A DNA stretch of 64,000 nt from assembly GCF_030066995.1 (NCBI RefSeq), contig NZ_JASJAP010000004.1, positions 248,001 through 312,000 on the forward strand, in the 5' to 3' direction. The position numbers and the translations under genes are program-made. A model generated the notes under the pieces. The model saw nothing but the letters and a program-made list of their open reading frames with translations, ran no database searches and was not told the origin of the DNA. Of the stretch, positions 15,819 to 24,400 are shown piece by piece (within the stretch, counting starts at the first letter, position 1; every line of letters starts with the position of its first letter). The DNA is from Erythrobacter sp. (GTDB taxonomy: Bacteria > Pseudomonadota > Alphaproteobacteria > Sphingomonadales > Sphingomonadaceae).

Positions 15819-17951
15819 ATGGCCCCTTGCGACCTCACAACCGCAGTCGAGACCTACGCCCGCGCGCGCGACGTGACCCTGCCCCCGGCCTGGAGCGCGG
15901 ATCTTGGCGAGTGCGATTGGCCCGCAGGCGTGGACGCGCTCGAGACGCTGCGCACCGCCATGAGCTGGGATGCTCCAATGCAAGTGGAGGGGCGCCCGCA
16001 GCCCGATCAGTTGCCGCTTCTGCTCCACGATCCGGATCGCGGCTGGCTGGTCGCGCGGCAGTGGATCGGGGAGAACGAGCTCGCCGTCATCGGAGAGGCG
16101 CAGCCCCTGTCCTGGTCCGAGAGCCAAAGCGGTTTCGCGCTCACTATTCCGGACCCCTTGCGTGAGGGTGAACCCAGCGCATTCGGCGTCTTTGCTAAAG
16201 CAATCAAGCGGCGCAGCCGTGTGCTGATAGTCGCCGGGCTGGCGACCGTCTTTGCCAATATCCTGACGCTTGCGACTTCGCTCTACGCGATGCAGCTCTA
16301 CGACCGGGTCATCCCGCTTGCGAGCTTTGAGACCCTGATCGTGCTGACGGTGGGTGTTGTCTTTGCGTTGCTGCTCGATCTGGCCTTGCGAAGCCTCAGG
16401 GCCATGCTGATCGAGACCGAGGCGCAGAACATCGACAAGGAAGTGTCCGAGTTCTTCTTTGCGCGCGCGCAAGCGATCCGACTGGACGCGCGGCCCAAGG
16501 GGATCGGGACGATGGCCGCGCAGATACAGGGGCAGGAACAGATCCGGCAGGTCATGTCGGCAAGCTCGCTGTTCGTCTTTGCCGACCTTCCCTTCGCCCT
16601 CTTGTTCATCGCAGTCATCGCAGGGATCGGTGGCAGCGTCGCGCTGGTGCCGATCGTCAGCCTGCCGATTGCCATGCTCATGGCCTTCGCGTTCGCGTCG
16701 ATCATCCGCAAGGGCGCCGAGCGCGCGCAGGTGACGGGCAACCAGAAGAACGGATTGCTGGTCGAGATGCTCGACGCCTCCGAAACGATCAAGGCCAATC
16801 TGGGCGCATGGCAGATGATCGGGCGCTGGAACAAGCTGATCCGCGAGATCCATCACTACGAAGACCCCGTGAAGCGCGCTTCGGCGGTGTCCGGGTCGCT
16901 GTTCTCCAGCCTCCAGCAGGCGAGCTACGTCGCGGTCATGGGCTACGGCGCCTATCTCGCTGCGACCGGGCGGATCACGACGGGCGGTTTGCTCGCCTGT
17001 TCGATTATCGTGGGGCGCATCAACGGACCGCTGATTGCACAATTGCCGGCCCTCATCGTTCAATGGGGCTACGCGCGATCCTCACTCAAGGCGCTCGATG
17101 CGTTGATGCAGCACCCGGTCGAGCGGACAGCGGCGAGCGCCGCCTTGCGCCCGGCCGATCTCGACGGCCCCCTGGTCCTCAAGGATGTATCCTACGCCTA
17201 CGATCAGGGCGCGCCCGCGCTCGACATTGATCGGTTGGCGTTTGCCCCGGGTGAACGGATTGCGATTGTCGGCGGCGTGGGGGCGGGCAAATCAACCCTG
17301 CTCAAGGTCGCGGCGGGGCTCTACGCGCCGCAAAGTGGCGCGGTGTCGCTAGCGGGCTATAATCTGGCGCATCTCGCTGAAGACGTCATCCGGCGCCGTA
17401 TCGGCTACCTCTCGCAGTCCAGTCGGCTTGTCACCGGCACCTTGCGCGAAGCGCTCTGCATGGGGCTCGCCCATGTTTCCGACGACACGCTGACCAAAAC
17501 GGCGCGCGCGACCGGACTAGAGTCGCTCTTTGGCGAGCGCCAGCCGGGTCTCGACGCGCTCGTTCAGGAAGGCGGCACGGGGCTTTCCGGCGGGCAGCGC
17601 GCGCTTGTCGGCCTCAACCGCCTTCTTCACCAACGCCCCAGGGTGTGGCTCCTCGACGAGCCCACCGCCGCGCTAGACCTTGCCAGCGAAAAACTGGCGC
17701 TCGACTATCTAGAGAGTGCGCTTGGCGAGAGCGATACGCTCGTCATGGCGACGCACAAGGTTGACTTGCTGGCTCGGTTCACCCGCGTGGTGGTGATTGC
17801 GCGCGGCGCGGTCATCAGCGATCAGAGCGCCGAGCAATTCCTGCGCAAGGTGCGAGAACGTCGCGACGGAGCGGGTGCGCCCTCCGCCTCCGCCTCCACC
17901 TCCGCCGCCAGGACAATCACCACACAGATACGCTCCCGAGGTGGTCGGTGA
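15819..17951 (+). CDS. type I secretion ABC transporter (LapB-like)
   Basis: This exporter of about 710 residues has three parts: an N-terminal 120-residue domain resembling a C39 peptidase domain but without a catalytic cysteine; a six-helix membrane domain (about 135-420); and an ATPase domain with Walker A VGGVGAGKST, signature LSGGQRALVGL and Walker B VWLLDEPTAALD. The degenerate peptidase domain marks the LapB/HlyB type, which exports unprocessed proteins such as large adhesins. ATG at 15819, 12 bp after the TolC stop, is preferred over an overlapping ATG at 15780. The last codons fall in a CCTCCG-type repeat (17881-17908) encoding a Ser/Ala tail. The stop overlaps the adaptor GTG. Confidence 0.88.
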   Translation: MAPCDLTTAVETYARARDVTLPPAWSADLGECDWPAGVDALETLRTAMSWDAPMQVEGRPQPDQLPLLLHDPDRGWLVARQWIGENELAVIGEAQPLSWSESQSGFALTIPDPLREGEPSAFGVFAKAIKRRSRVLIVAGLATVFANILTLATSLYAMQLYDRVIPLASFETLIVLTVGVVFALLLDLALRSLRAMLIETEAQNIDKEVSEFFFARAQAIRLDARPKGIGTMAAQIQGQEQIRQVMSASSLFVFADLPFALLFIAVIAGIGGSVALVPIVSLPIAMLMAFAFASIIRKGAERAQVTGNQKNGLLVEMLDASETIKANLGAWQMIGRWNKLIREIHHYEDPVKRASAVSGSLFSSLQQASYVAVMGYGAYLAATGRITTGGLLACSIIVGRINGPLIAQLPALIVQWGYARSSLKALDALMQHPVERTAASAALRPADLDGPLVLKDVSYAYDQGAPALDIDRLAFAPGERIAIVGGVGAGKSTLLKVAAGLYAPQSGAVSLAGYNLAHLAEDVIRRRIGYLSQSSRLVTGTLREALCMGLAHVSDDTLTKTARATGLESLFGERQPGLDALVQEGGTGLSGGQRALVGLNRLLHQRPRVWLLDEPTAALDLASEKLALDYLESALGESDTLVMATHKVDLLARFTRVVVIARGAVISDQSAEQFLRKVRERRDGAGAPSASASTSAARTITTQIRSRGGR

Positions 17952-19102
17952 GCCGTCTGACCCGGCCCGCTTCGCTGATCATCATCACGATCGGCCTGTT
18001 TGTCACGGGCTTCATCGGCTGGGCGCATTGGGCCGAACTTGACCAGGTGACGCGCGCGCCGGGCCGTGTGGTGCCATTCTCCCGCATCCAGATCGTTCAA
18101 AGCGAACGGGACGGAGCAATCTCGGGGATCGCGGTGCGCGAAGGCGAAGAGGTGTCCGAAGGTCAGTTGTTGGTGGAGCTTGACACGGTGCAACTCGAAG
18201 CCGCCCTTCGCGAAGCCCGCGTCAAGGTGGCCGCGCTCGAAAGCCGCATGGCCCGCATCAACGCCGAATTGTACGATCGCGCGCTGACCTTCCCGCCCTC
18301 GATTGAAGGCTATGAAGAGTTCATCGCCAATCAGCGCCAGTTGTTCCGGCGCCGCCGCGCGGCGCTTGCTGATGAGCTGCGCACGCTGGGCGATCTGGCG
18401 GACCTTCAGCGCCAGGAACTGGAGCTTAGCCTTCCTTTGCTGGAAACCGGCGACGTCGCGCGCTCGGAGATTATCCGGATGCAGCGCTCGGTCGTGGAAA
18501 CCCAAGGGCGTATCTCCAATCTGCGCTCGGAATACACCCGCGATCTTCAGACCGAGTTTGCGCAGACCGACGAGGAGCTGGCCGCTGCGCGCGAGATCCT
18601 CGCGCGGGCCGAGGACAACCTCGCGGCCGCCACGCTGCGCGCGCCAACAGCCGGGATCGTCAAGAATGTGCGTTTCACCACGATTGGCGGGGTGGTGCGC
18701 GCAGGCGAAGAAGTGCTGCAGATCGTCCCGGTCGGGGAAAAGCTAATCGTCGAATCGCGCGTGCCGCCGCGCGACATCGCGTTCGTGAAGTCCGGCCAAC
18801 GCGCGCGTGTGAATTTCGACGCTTATGACAGCGCGATCTACGGTTCGGCCGATGGGACAGTGGTGTTCATCAGCCCCGACACGCTGACCGAGCAGGCGCA
18901 GGACGGCTCGAGCGAAACGTACTACCGCGTCAATCTGGAGGTCGACACCGCCCCAATGCGCGAAGTGCCCGGACGCGATCGGATCAACCTTCAGCCGGGC
19001 ATGACCGCAACGTCGGAAATACTCACCGGGGAATCGACCGTGTGGACCTATCTGACCAAGCCGATCCTGAAGACCTTCTCGGACAGTCTGCAAGAGCAGT
19101 AG
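17948..19102 (+). CDS. type I secretion membrane-fusion adaptor (HlyD/LapC-like)
   Basis: This 384-residue protein has one N-terminal membrane helix (about residues 9-30) and a periplasmic part with the split biotinyl-lipoyl motif (GAISGIAVREGEEVSEGQLL and, later, LRAPTAGIVKNVRFTTIGGVV), separated by a long coiled-coil hairpin at about 90-220. It joins the ABC exporter to the TolC-type channel. The GTG start overlaps the exporter stop (GTGA). It ends close to the Rhs remnant, so the operon may once have been longer. Confidence 0.9.
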   Translation: MSRLTRPASLIIITIGLFVTGFIGWAHWAELDQVTRAPGRVVPFSRIQIVQSERDGAISGIAVREGEEVSEGQLLVELDTVQLEAALREARVKVAALESRMARINAELYDRALTFPPSIEGYEEFIANQRQLFRRRRAALADELRTLGDLADLQRQELELSLPLLETGDVARSEIIRMQRSVVETQGRISNLRSEYTRDLQTEFAQTDEELAAAREILARAEDNLAAATLRAPTAGIVKNVRFTTIGGVVRAGEEVLQIVPVGEKLIVESRVPPRDIAFVKSGQRARVNFDAYDSAIYGSADGTVVFISPDTLTEQAQDGSSETYYRVNLEVDTAPMREVPGRDRINLQPGMTATSEILTGESTVWTYLTKPILKTFSDSLQEQ

Positions 19103-19146
19103 GCCCGTTGGCAGGTGCGCAGCCAAAAAGGGCGCCCCTCCTTTCC

Positions 19147-19227
19147 TTACCCGACAAGCTCCGGCGTCATGTAATCGATTGCAGCGCGGTCCGCGTGGCC
19201 CGCGCCCGAGCGATAGCGGTGTCCTAA
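19147..19227 (-). pseudogene. possible 3' tail of a lost minus-strand gene
   Basis: The minus-strand frame ending at the TAA at 19147 encodes GHADRAAIDYMTPELVG as its last residues. Above about 19230 the same frame runs antisense into Rhs remnant sequence and loses sense. The ending resembles SIEDMTPEFFG at 1265. A small GC stem followed by TTTTT lies just after the stop. This looks like the tail of a gene cut by Rhs-associated rearrangement, but it is short and the call is weak. Confidence 0.22.
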
Positions 19228-19234
19228 ACGGCGA

Positions 19235-20230
19235 TTGCAGCCGGGTCGGGGGGTGTTCTGGGGCCGGGTGATGGCTCGATGCGTGGCTGAACGAGCGCAG
19301 CGAGGACAACACGGCGCCTCGGCGAGCGATGTGAAGGCCGAGTTTATCTGGGCGCTGCCGCCGGCGGCGAGCGACAACTCGCCCTATGGCGGCGGTGACC
19401 ATATTGCGGGCTACGCGCCGCTCGCGCTGGTGGCGGAGAATTCCTCGAGCCAGCTTGAGCTCTACTGGGTGCACGGCAACCACCTCGGCGTGCCGGTGGT
19501 GACGACCAACGCACAAGGCCAGGTGGTGACGCCCTCGGGCGACTTCCTGCGCCCCGGCTTCCCCGGCCAAAGCGAAGTGCTGAGCGACCTCTACTACAAC
19601 CGCGCGCGCGATTACGATCCGCTAACGGGGCGGTACATCCAGGCGGACCCGATTGGGCTGATGGGGGACGTGAATCCGTACATCTATGCGAATTCGGACC
19701 CAGTCAATCTGATCGATCCACTGGGATTGAAATCTACCGCTGATGATTTGGTGATGTCAGGTCATATGATCCTGATCAGACAAGCTGGCGATGCTCTGGA
19801 GGCCGCCAATGCTCACAGGTTTGGAGTGCCTCTCTACTGTTTCAACGCTTGGGAGGTTGGTGCAGCCATTCTCTTGGGCGCGGCGACTACTCATCCAATT
19901 GGCAGAGCTGCTAAGGCAAAGAGAAATCTTGGCTCTCTTACGGACGACGAGGCACGAGTTATCCAGCGTTTTGCTGATCGCTATGGCGTAACCGTCAATG
20001 TTGTCGGAAGTAGGGCTGCCGGTAGCGCAAACAAATGGTCTGACTTTGATTACATTCTTGGTGCCTCAGGAGCTACAAGCCGACTAAGACAAAAGGCCAA
20101 AAGGCAATTACCAAGAGGTCGTGCAGGTGGTGAGGTAGGGCCACGTGGCGACAGTGGCATTGATGTTTTTAATGAGCCCGTTGATACGAACCGCCCGAAT
20201 ATTCCCTTTCATCCAAGGCCAAAAAGATGA
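19235..20230 (+). CDS. truncated Rhs core tip with nucleotidyltransferase-like C-terminal toxin
   Basis: The frame encodes only the end of an Rhs protein. Core wording runs from ASDVKAEFIWALP through LYYNRARDYDPLTGRYIQAD and NPYIYANSDPVNLIDPLGL, which ends near residue 166. After that hinge the sequence changes to a unique domain with VVGSRAAGSANKWSDFDYIL, the GS-x-x-SDxD pattern of nucleotidyltransferase folds, and a later GIDVF and HPRP end. This is the layout of a polymorphic toxin. No signal peptide and no full-length core are present, and the start is uncertain (TTG at 19235 or ATG at 19271), so it is probably an orphan tip rather than a secreted toxin. The stop overlaps the immunity gene (ATGA). 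Confidence 0.72.
   Translation: MQPGRGVFWGRVMARCVAERAQRGQHGASASDVKAEFIWALPPAASDNSPYGGGDHIAGYAPLALVAENSSSQLELYWVHGNHLGVPVVTTNAQGQVVTPSGDFLRPGFPGQSEVLSDLYYNRARDYDPLTGRYIQADPIGLMGDVNPYIYANSDPVNLIDPLGLKSTADDLVMSGHMILIRQAGDALEAANAHRFGVPLYCFNAWEVGAAILLGAATTHPIGRAAKAKRNLGSLTDDEARVIQRFADRYGVTVNVVGSRAAGSANKWSDFDYILGASGATSRLRQKAKRQLPRGRAGGEVGPRGDSGIDVFNEPVDTNRPNIPFHPRPKR
19289..19323 (+). repeat. 35-bp direct repeat, copy 1, in Rhs remnant
   Basis: These 35 bases are identical to 20670-20704. Both copies read in the same frame (ERAQRGQHGASA) and lie at the same point of the Rhs core, so they are paralogous core sequence left on either side of the toxin/immunity cassette. Recombination between them would delete the cassette. 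Confidence 0.8.
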
Positions 20231-20469
20231 ATAATATAAAAAGACTAGGTGGATATACAAATGCAGTTTTGGTCCAACTGCCAGAGAGGCAGCAACCCGG
20301 TATCGTAATACAATATGATAACCTGAATAACATATCGAGTCTTTTAAATAGTATTTCAGTTCATTTAGAGGCCGGAGACTTTGAAGAGGTTAAGGGTACT
20401 CTTGAAGAAGTCCAAGATATTATCACGGGCTTTAAAAAAGCTTTCAAAAATTTAGATGGGCTTCAATGA
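20227..20469 (+). CDS. probable immunity protein for the Rhs toxin (DUF6959-like)
   Basis: This 80-residue acidic cytoplasmic protein overlaps the toxin stop by ATGA, the usual toxin/immunity order. The centre, ERQQPGIVIQYDNLNNISSL, resembles small immunity-like proteins with an R-x-x-PGxVIQGDSL motif (DUF6959). The coding sequence is strikingly AT-rich against its surroundings, and codons such as ATA, AAT and AGA are frequent, so the gene was probably acquired recently. Expected function is binding and neutralising the nucleotidyltransferase-like toxin; this follows from position, not direct evidence. Confidence 0.65.
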   Translation: MNNIKRLGGYTNAVLVQLPERQQPGIVIQYDNLNNISSLLNSISVHLEAGDFEEVKGTLEEVQDIITGFKKAFKNLDGLQ

Positions 20470-20786
20470 TGTCAGCGAGTCCGGTCGCCGTAGCTTTTGA
20501 TAGGGATGGCCGCCTCGCCACCTATGACCGCACCAATATCGGCGCGCAGAGCTACACCTATAACGGCATGAGCGACCGCGTGCGGGTCGATAAACCGACG
20601 GGCACGCGGCGGTTTGTCACCGACGCGCTCTCTGTTTTTGGGGGCCGCGAGGTGGCCGGAAGCGGAGCGGAACGAGCGCAGCGAGGACAACACGGCGCCT
20701 CGGCCAGCGCCGTGAAGGCGCAGGTTCGTCCGGACGCTGCCCGCGCGCCTTGGATCGGCCGATTTAGGCACACCAGAACGGAGTGA
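20466..20786 (+). pseudogene. Rhs core fragment
   Basis: The frame encodes FDRDGRLATYDRTNIGAQ, SYTYNGMSDRVRVDKPTGTR and RRFVTDALS, which are YD-repeat and core-tip phrases of Rhs proteins, then the 35-bp repeat segment ERAQRGQHGASA. After VKA the wording drifts from the intact copy (AEFIWALPP becomes AQVRPDAAR through small indels). It has no toxin tip and no own N-terminus. It begins at the immunity stop codon, so a junction lies within a few bases of 20469. It is a decayed remnant. Confidence 0.7.
20670..20704 (+). repeat. 35-bp direct repeat, copy 2, in Rhs remnant
   Basis: Identical to 19289-19323 and 1381 bp downstream of it. The pair encloses the toxin tip and immunity gene. Confidence 0.8.
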
Positions 20787-20791
20787 AGGAT

Positions 20792-21433
20792 ATGAAAAAG
20801 GCTCTGACGATCGCTTTGCTGGCTCTTGGCTTTGCTGTTCCGGCCAGCGCCCAGACCCAGCAATGCACCGTCCCCAACACGCTCGCCAACGGCCAGGTCG
20901 CCGACGCGAGCGAAGTGATGGACAATTTCAACGCCGTCGCGGCCTGCGTCGACACCGCGCTCGACGACACCGTCACCCATGAAGGCGCGCCCGACACAGG
21001 CGAGATCGCGGTTTTCGGCAGTCCCACCAGTGTCACCGGCGGCGACCTCACAGGCGATGTTACGACCTCCGGCGGCACCACGACGACGCTCTCGGCCTCC
21101 GGTGTGGCTCCGGGCACCTATTACAACTCGACCATCACCGTCGATGCGAAAGGACGGGTCACATCGGCGACAAACCGCGCATCTTTGAGGGCGTTTGCCA
21201 GAGATCGACGCAAACGGGCCCCGCGAAGCCAAACACTTCGCGAGGCCTGCTATCGTTCGTGCCAAGGGGCTTTAGAAGCGCCAGTTCAGGCTCATTCTCG
21301 CCTCGTTATTGGTCAGAACCCCGCGTCCCAGATCCGACTGGCCGCTGAGGCTGACGCTGAAGCTGCGGTTCAGCGCAAGGTCGACGCCCGCTGTCAGAGA
21401 GACCCAGTTCGGATCAAGCTGATTGACGATTGA
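20792..21433 (+). pseudogene. truncated secreted protein with tail-fibre-like N-terminus
   Basis: From ATG at 20792 (GGAG ribosome site) the product has a clear signal peptide (MKKALTIALLALGFAVPASA, cut before QTQQC), a Cys-containing segment NTLANGQVADASEVMDNFNA, and a beta-rich stretch GGDLTGDVTTSGGTTTTLSA followed by TITVDAKGRVTSAT, worded like phage tail-fibre and large secreted Rhs-type N-terminal regions. Family members continue with a long passenger. Here family-like sequence ends near 21175, and the remaining frame runs through a hairpin and antisense into the autotransporter gene. The true residual unit is therefore about 130 codons; the long passenger has been lost. Confidence 0.6.
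21217..21247. terminator. 12-bp stem-loop after the autotransporter gene
   Basis: GGCCCCGCGAAG (21217-21228) pairs with CTTCGCGAGGCC (21236-21247) with one mismatch and a 7-base loop. It lies 25 bp beyond the autotransporter stop on the minus strand. The following minus-strand bases contain only TTT, so it is a weak intrinsic terminator or an RNA-stabilising hairpin. Confidence 0.5.
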
Positions 21434-24400
21434 GAACGGCACGTCCGGCGCATCGCGCAGCGTGGCGGTGACCACGTCCTCGGTGTCGGCCAATTCGTGC
21501 GCGTAGGCCGCAGACCCAAAGGCGCTCAGTTGCCAACGCCGCGCCACCGTCGTGTCGAAAGAGGCCATCATGCCCGCCTTGGAGCCGACCGAGGTGAGCG
21601 AGCGGTCAAGGACAGTCAGACCGAATTCGCCCGCGCCAAACTCGGAATACCCGCCCAAATCGTTGCGGATGTAATCGACGCTCGCCACCGGTCCGGCTTC
21701 GAGCCCCGGCAGAATGCTGAAGGCGTAGCCGAGCCGCACGCCGCCAAACGTCTGCGAGCCGTCGGCCGAGCCGGTCACGCTGTCGAAGGCAAAGCTGAAA
21801 TCGCCCTGGCTGGCCCGCTCCATACCGAAGTTCTGGCGCGAGAAACCGAAATAGACATCCGTGAACGCCTGACCTTTGTGCATCGCGGCGTAGACCGCGC
21901 CCGAAAGGCTGGTGTCATCGGCGCGTTGTCGTAGACCGTTGAGCGCCGCGCCGTTGCGGATGTTGGTTACGGCAAATCCGATGGTGAGATCCTCGGACAT
22001 GCGCATATCCGCGCCCAGCGTCAGTTCGCCCGCCTGAATGAAGGCCGATTCCTCAAGCGCGTTGACGCCCGAGTTGCGATCTTCGGCGCTCACCAGAAAC
22101 TGACCGCTTACAGTGCCGAAGAAGCCGAGCGGGCTTGCCTCGCCTCCCCCGGTTTGAGCGATACCAGCCATAGCGCCGCCAGCCGAGGAGAAGCCCGCCG
22201 CGCCCCGATTGCCGCCTCGCAACGACAGCGTGCGCTGCGAGATCTGCCCGGTGAAACGTTGCGAGAAGCTGTTGGCGATCATCGATTGGCTGAAGGCGCT
22301 GGTCGGCGTGAGTGCGCTCAGGGTCGGGATGAGCGAGTCCACGCTGGCGTTGTCAATCACGTTAAACAGGCCGGCGAAATCGTTGTAGCTTCCGTCGAAG
22401 CGCAAGGTGTCGAGCGCTTCGCCGATCGACCTCAGATTGCGGTCGCTCTGGAACAGGTCGCCCATACGCAGCGCCTGAACTTCTACGAGCACATTACCTC
22501 CATCAACGCGCGATTCAGCGAACAGCAGGGGCGAGCGTGTGACGAGCAAGGTGTCGTCAAACTCGCCAAGGATCGAGTTCGCGCTGAGCACGGTGAACTC
22601 GTCTCCAAACCGCAGGCGCCCGCGAGCAGAAACGATCAGCCCCCCTGCAAGGCTCGCATCGCCCGTGACCTGCAAGAGATCGGTCGTGATACGGCCGCGA
22701 TCAACAAACCGCGCGTTTACGATAAGCGCGCCTTCGCTAGCCTGGATGTAATCGCCATCGATGGTCAGCGTGCCCGAGAAGATATCGCCGGCGGGCGATA
22801 TCGCTGCGCTGAGATTGAACACAGCGTCGCTCGTGATCGTGCCCGTGCCCTCGAGTGTACCCCCGTACAGCGCGACCAGACCGGCGTTGAACTGTCCGTC
22901 GATCTGAGCCCGACCGTTATACTGTTCATAACCGATGATGCTCGTGAAGGTGTACTCGTCAGGCAAACGGAAGGTCGCTTGTCGGCTATCAAGCGTCAGC
23001 CGGTCGATTTCGACATCCATATCGACCGTGGTGCGGCCCGCGCGATTGAGGATCACGTCAAAATACTGCGCGGGAGCCTCAAAAGAAACGCCGGGCGTGC
23101 CGTCGGTGTTGTTGGGCACAAAACCGGTCGAACCGGGCCCGAGCAGCGCAGAACTTTCCGGCAGCTCGGAGCCAAAGTTCGGGGTGCCTTCCGGCGGCAG
23201 GACAATTGAGTTGACTTCCTCGAACTCAGCGACGTCCTGACCCAGAATGGTGCCCACATTCGGCCCGGTTGCAAAGACGCCTTCCTCTTCGCCTTCGGGT
23301 ATGCCGTTCACCAGCGTGCCCGTGCCGTCATCGACCAAGAAGCCGGGATCGAGGTCCTGAGTCCAGTGATCGGGATCGGACCAATTGCCCGATCCGCGCT
23401 TGGCCGACACGTATTTGTATGGCGTGTTCTCAGTGATGAACTCAAAGAACGGGAACAGCGGGTTGTAGAAGCTGATATCGCTGTAGGTGTTGCCGATATC
23501 GAAAAAGCTCACCCCGCCGCTCAAGACTCCGGTGACGACGGGCGGACCGCCAAGCTCATCGGCAATGAGCGGAGAGCCGCTGTCTCCGCCTGCGGTGCCG
23601 ACTTCGTTCGGTAAGGCGTCGCCATCGAACCAGTCGATCGCTCGTACGGCGTCGAACGATTCGCACGAGATGCCCGAGCCATCGAATTCGCAGCCCGCCT
23701 GTTCTTCCGGTGTCCGGAAGGGGTTGTCGAAATCGGTGAAGTGATAGACCTGCGAGGTCGAACCAAAATTGGTTGCCGTGGGCGCAAAATCCGGGAAAAT
23801 CGCGTCATTCAGGTCCGCTAGAGACGCCTGAGCGCCGAGCATATTTTCACCGACGCGGCGGAGAAAGCCGATGTCAACATCGCCCGTTTCCGCCGTTCCA
23901 AAGCTCCCGTAGCCGACCTGGATCACGTGCGTGAGCTCATCAAGAGGCGTCAACAAGATGGGCATGGATGGCACATCCGTTATCGGCGCATCCAAAGCAA
24001 CGAAGGCAAGGTCCGCCCATGGGAAGGGCAGGCCGCCATCATCGATATTGGCGGACGGATGGATAACAACATCCGTGCTCGTCGCTACGCCGCCTTCATT
24101 GTATCCGGCTCCGGTGCCGAGGTATTCAAACAGGCGCACGCTGGTGTCGACCCCGCTCGCCACAAGGACCGCGCTGTCGGCAGAGCCGGGCGTGCCATAA
24201 CTTTCCGAGGAAACGTCGTTGAGGCAGTGCGCAGCAGTCAGCACAGTGCGCGGGTTGATGACGGTGCCGGTGCAATTGAAGAACACGCCGCCGGTCAGGT
24301 TGTCCTGAATGAACAGCTGCACAACCGAAGGCTGCGTGTCGTTGACGTCAACCGATCCACCAAGGCCGACATCGTCGCGCGCGATAATCTCAGGCGTCGG

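Noticed and set aside
15639..17063. 474-codon minus-strand open frame opposite the type I ABC exporter
   Set aside because: Antisense shadow of a gene with clear Walker motifs; composition is typical of reversed GC-rich codons.
19103..19146. Terminator for the type I secretion operon
   Set aside because: The GC-rich palindrome has almost no loop, and the T-run is on the minus-strand side, so it does not terminate the plus-strand operon.
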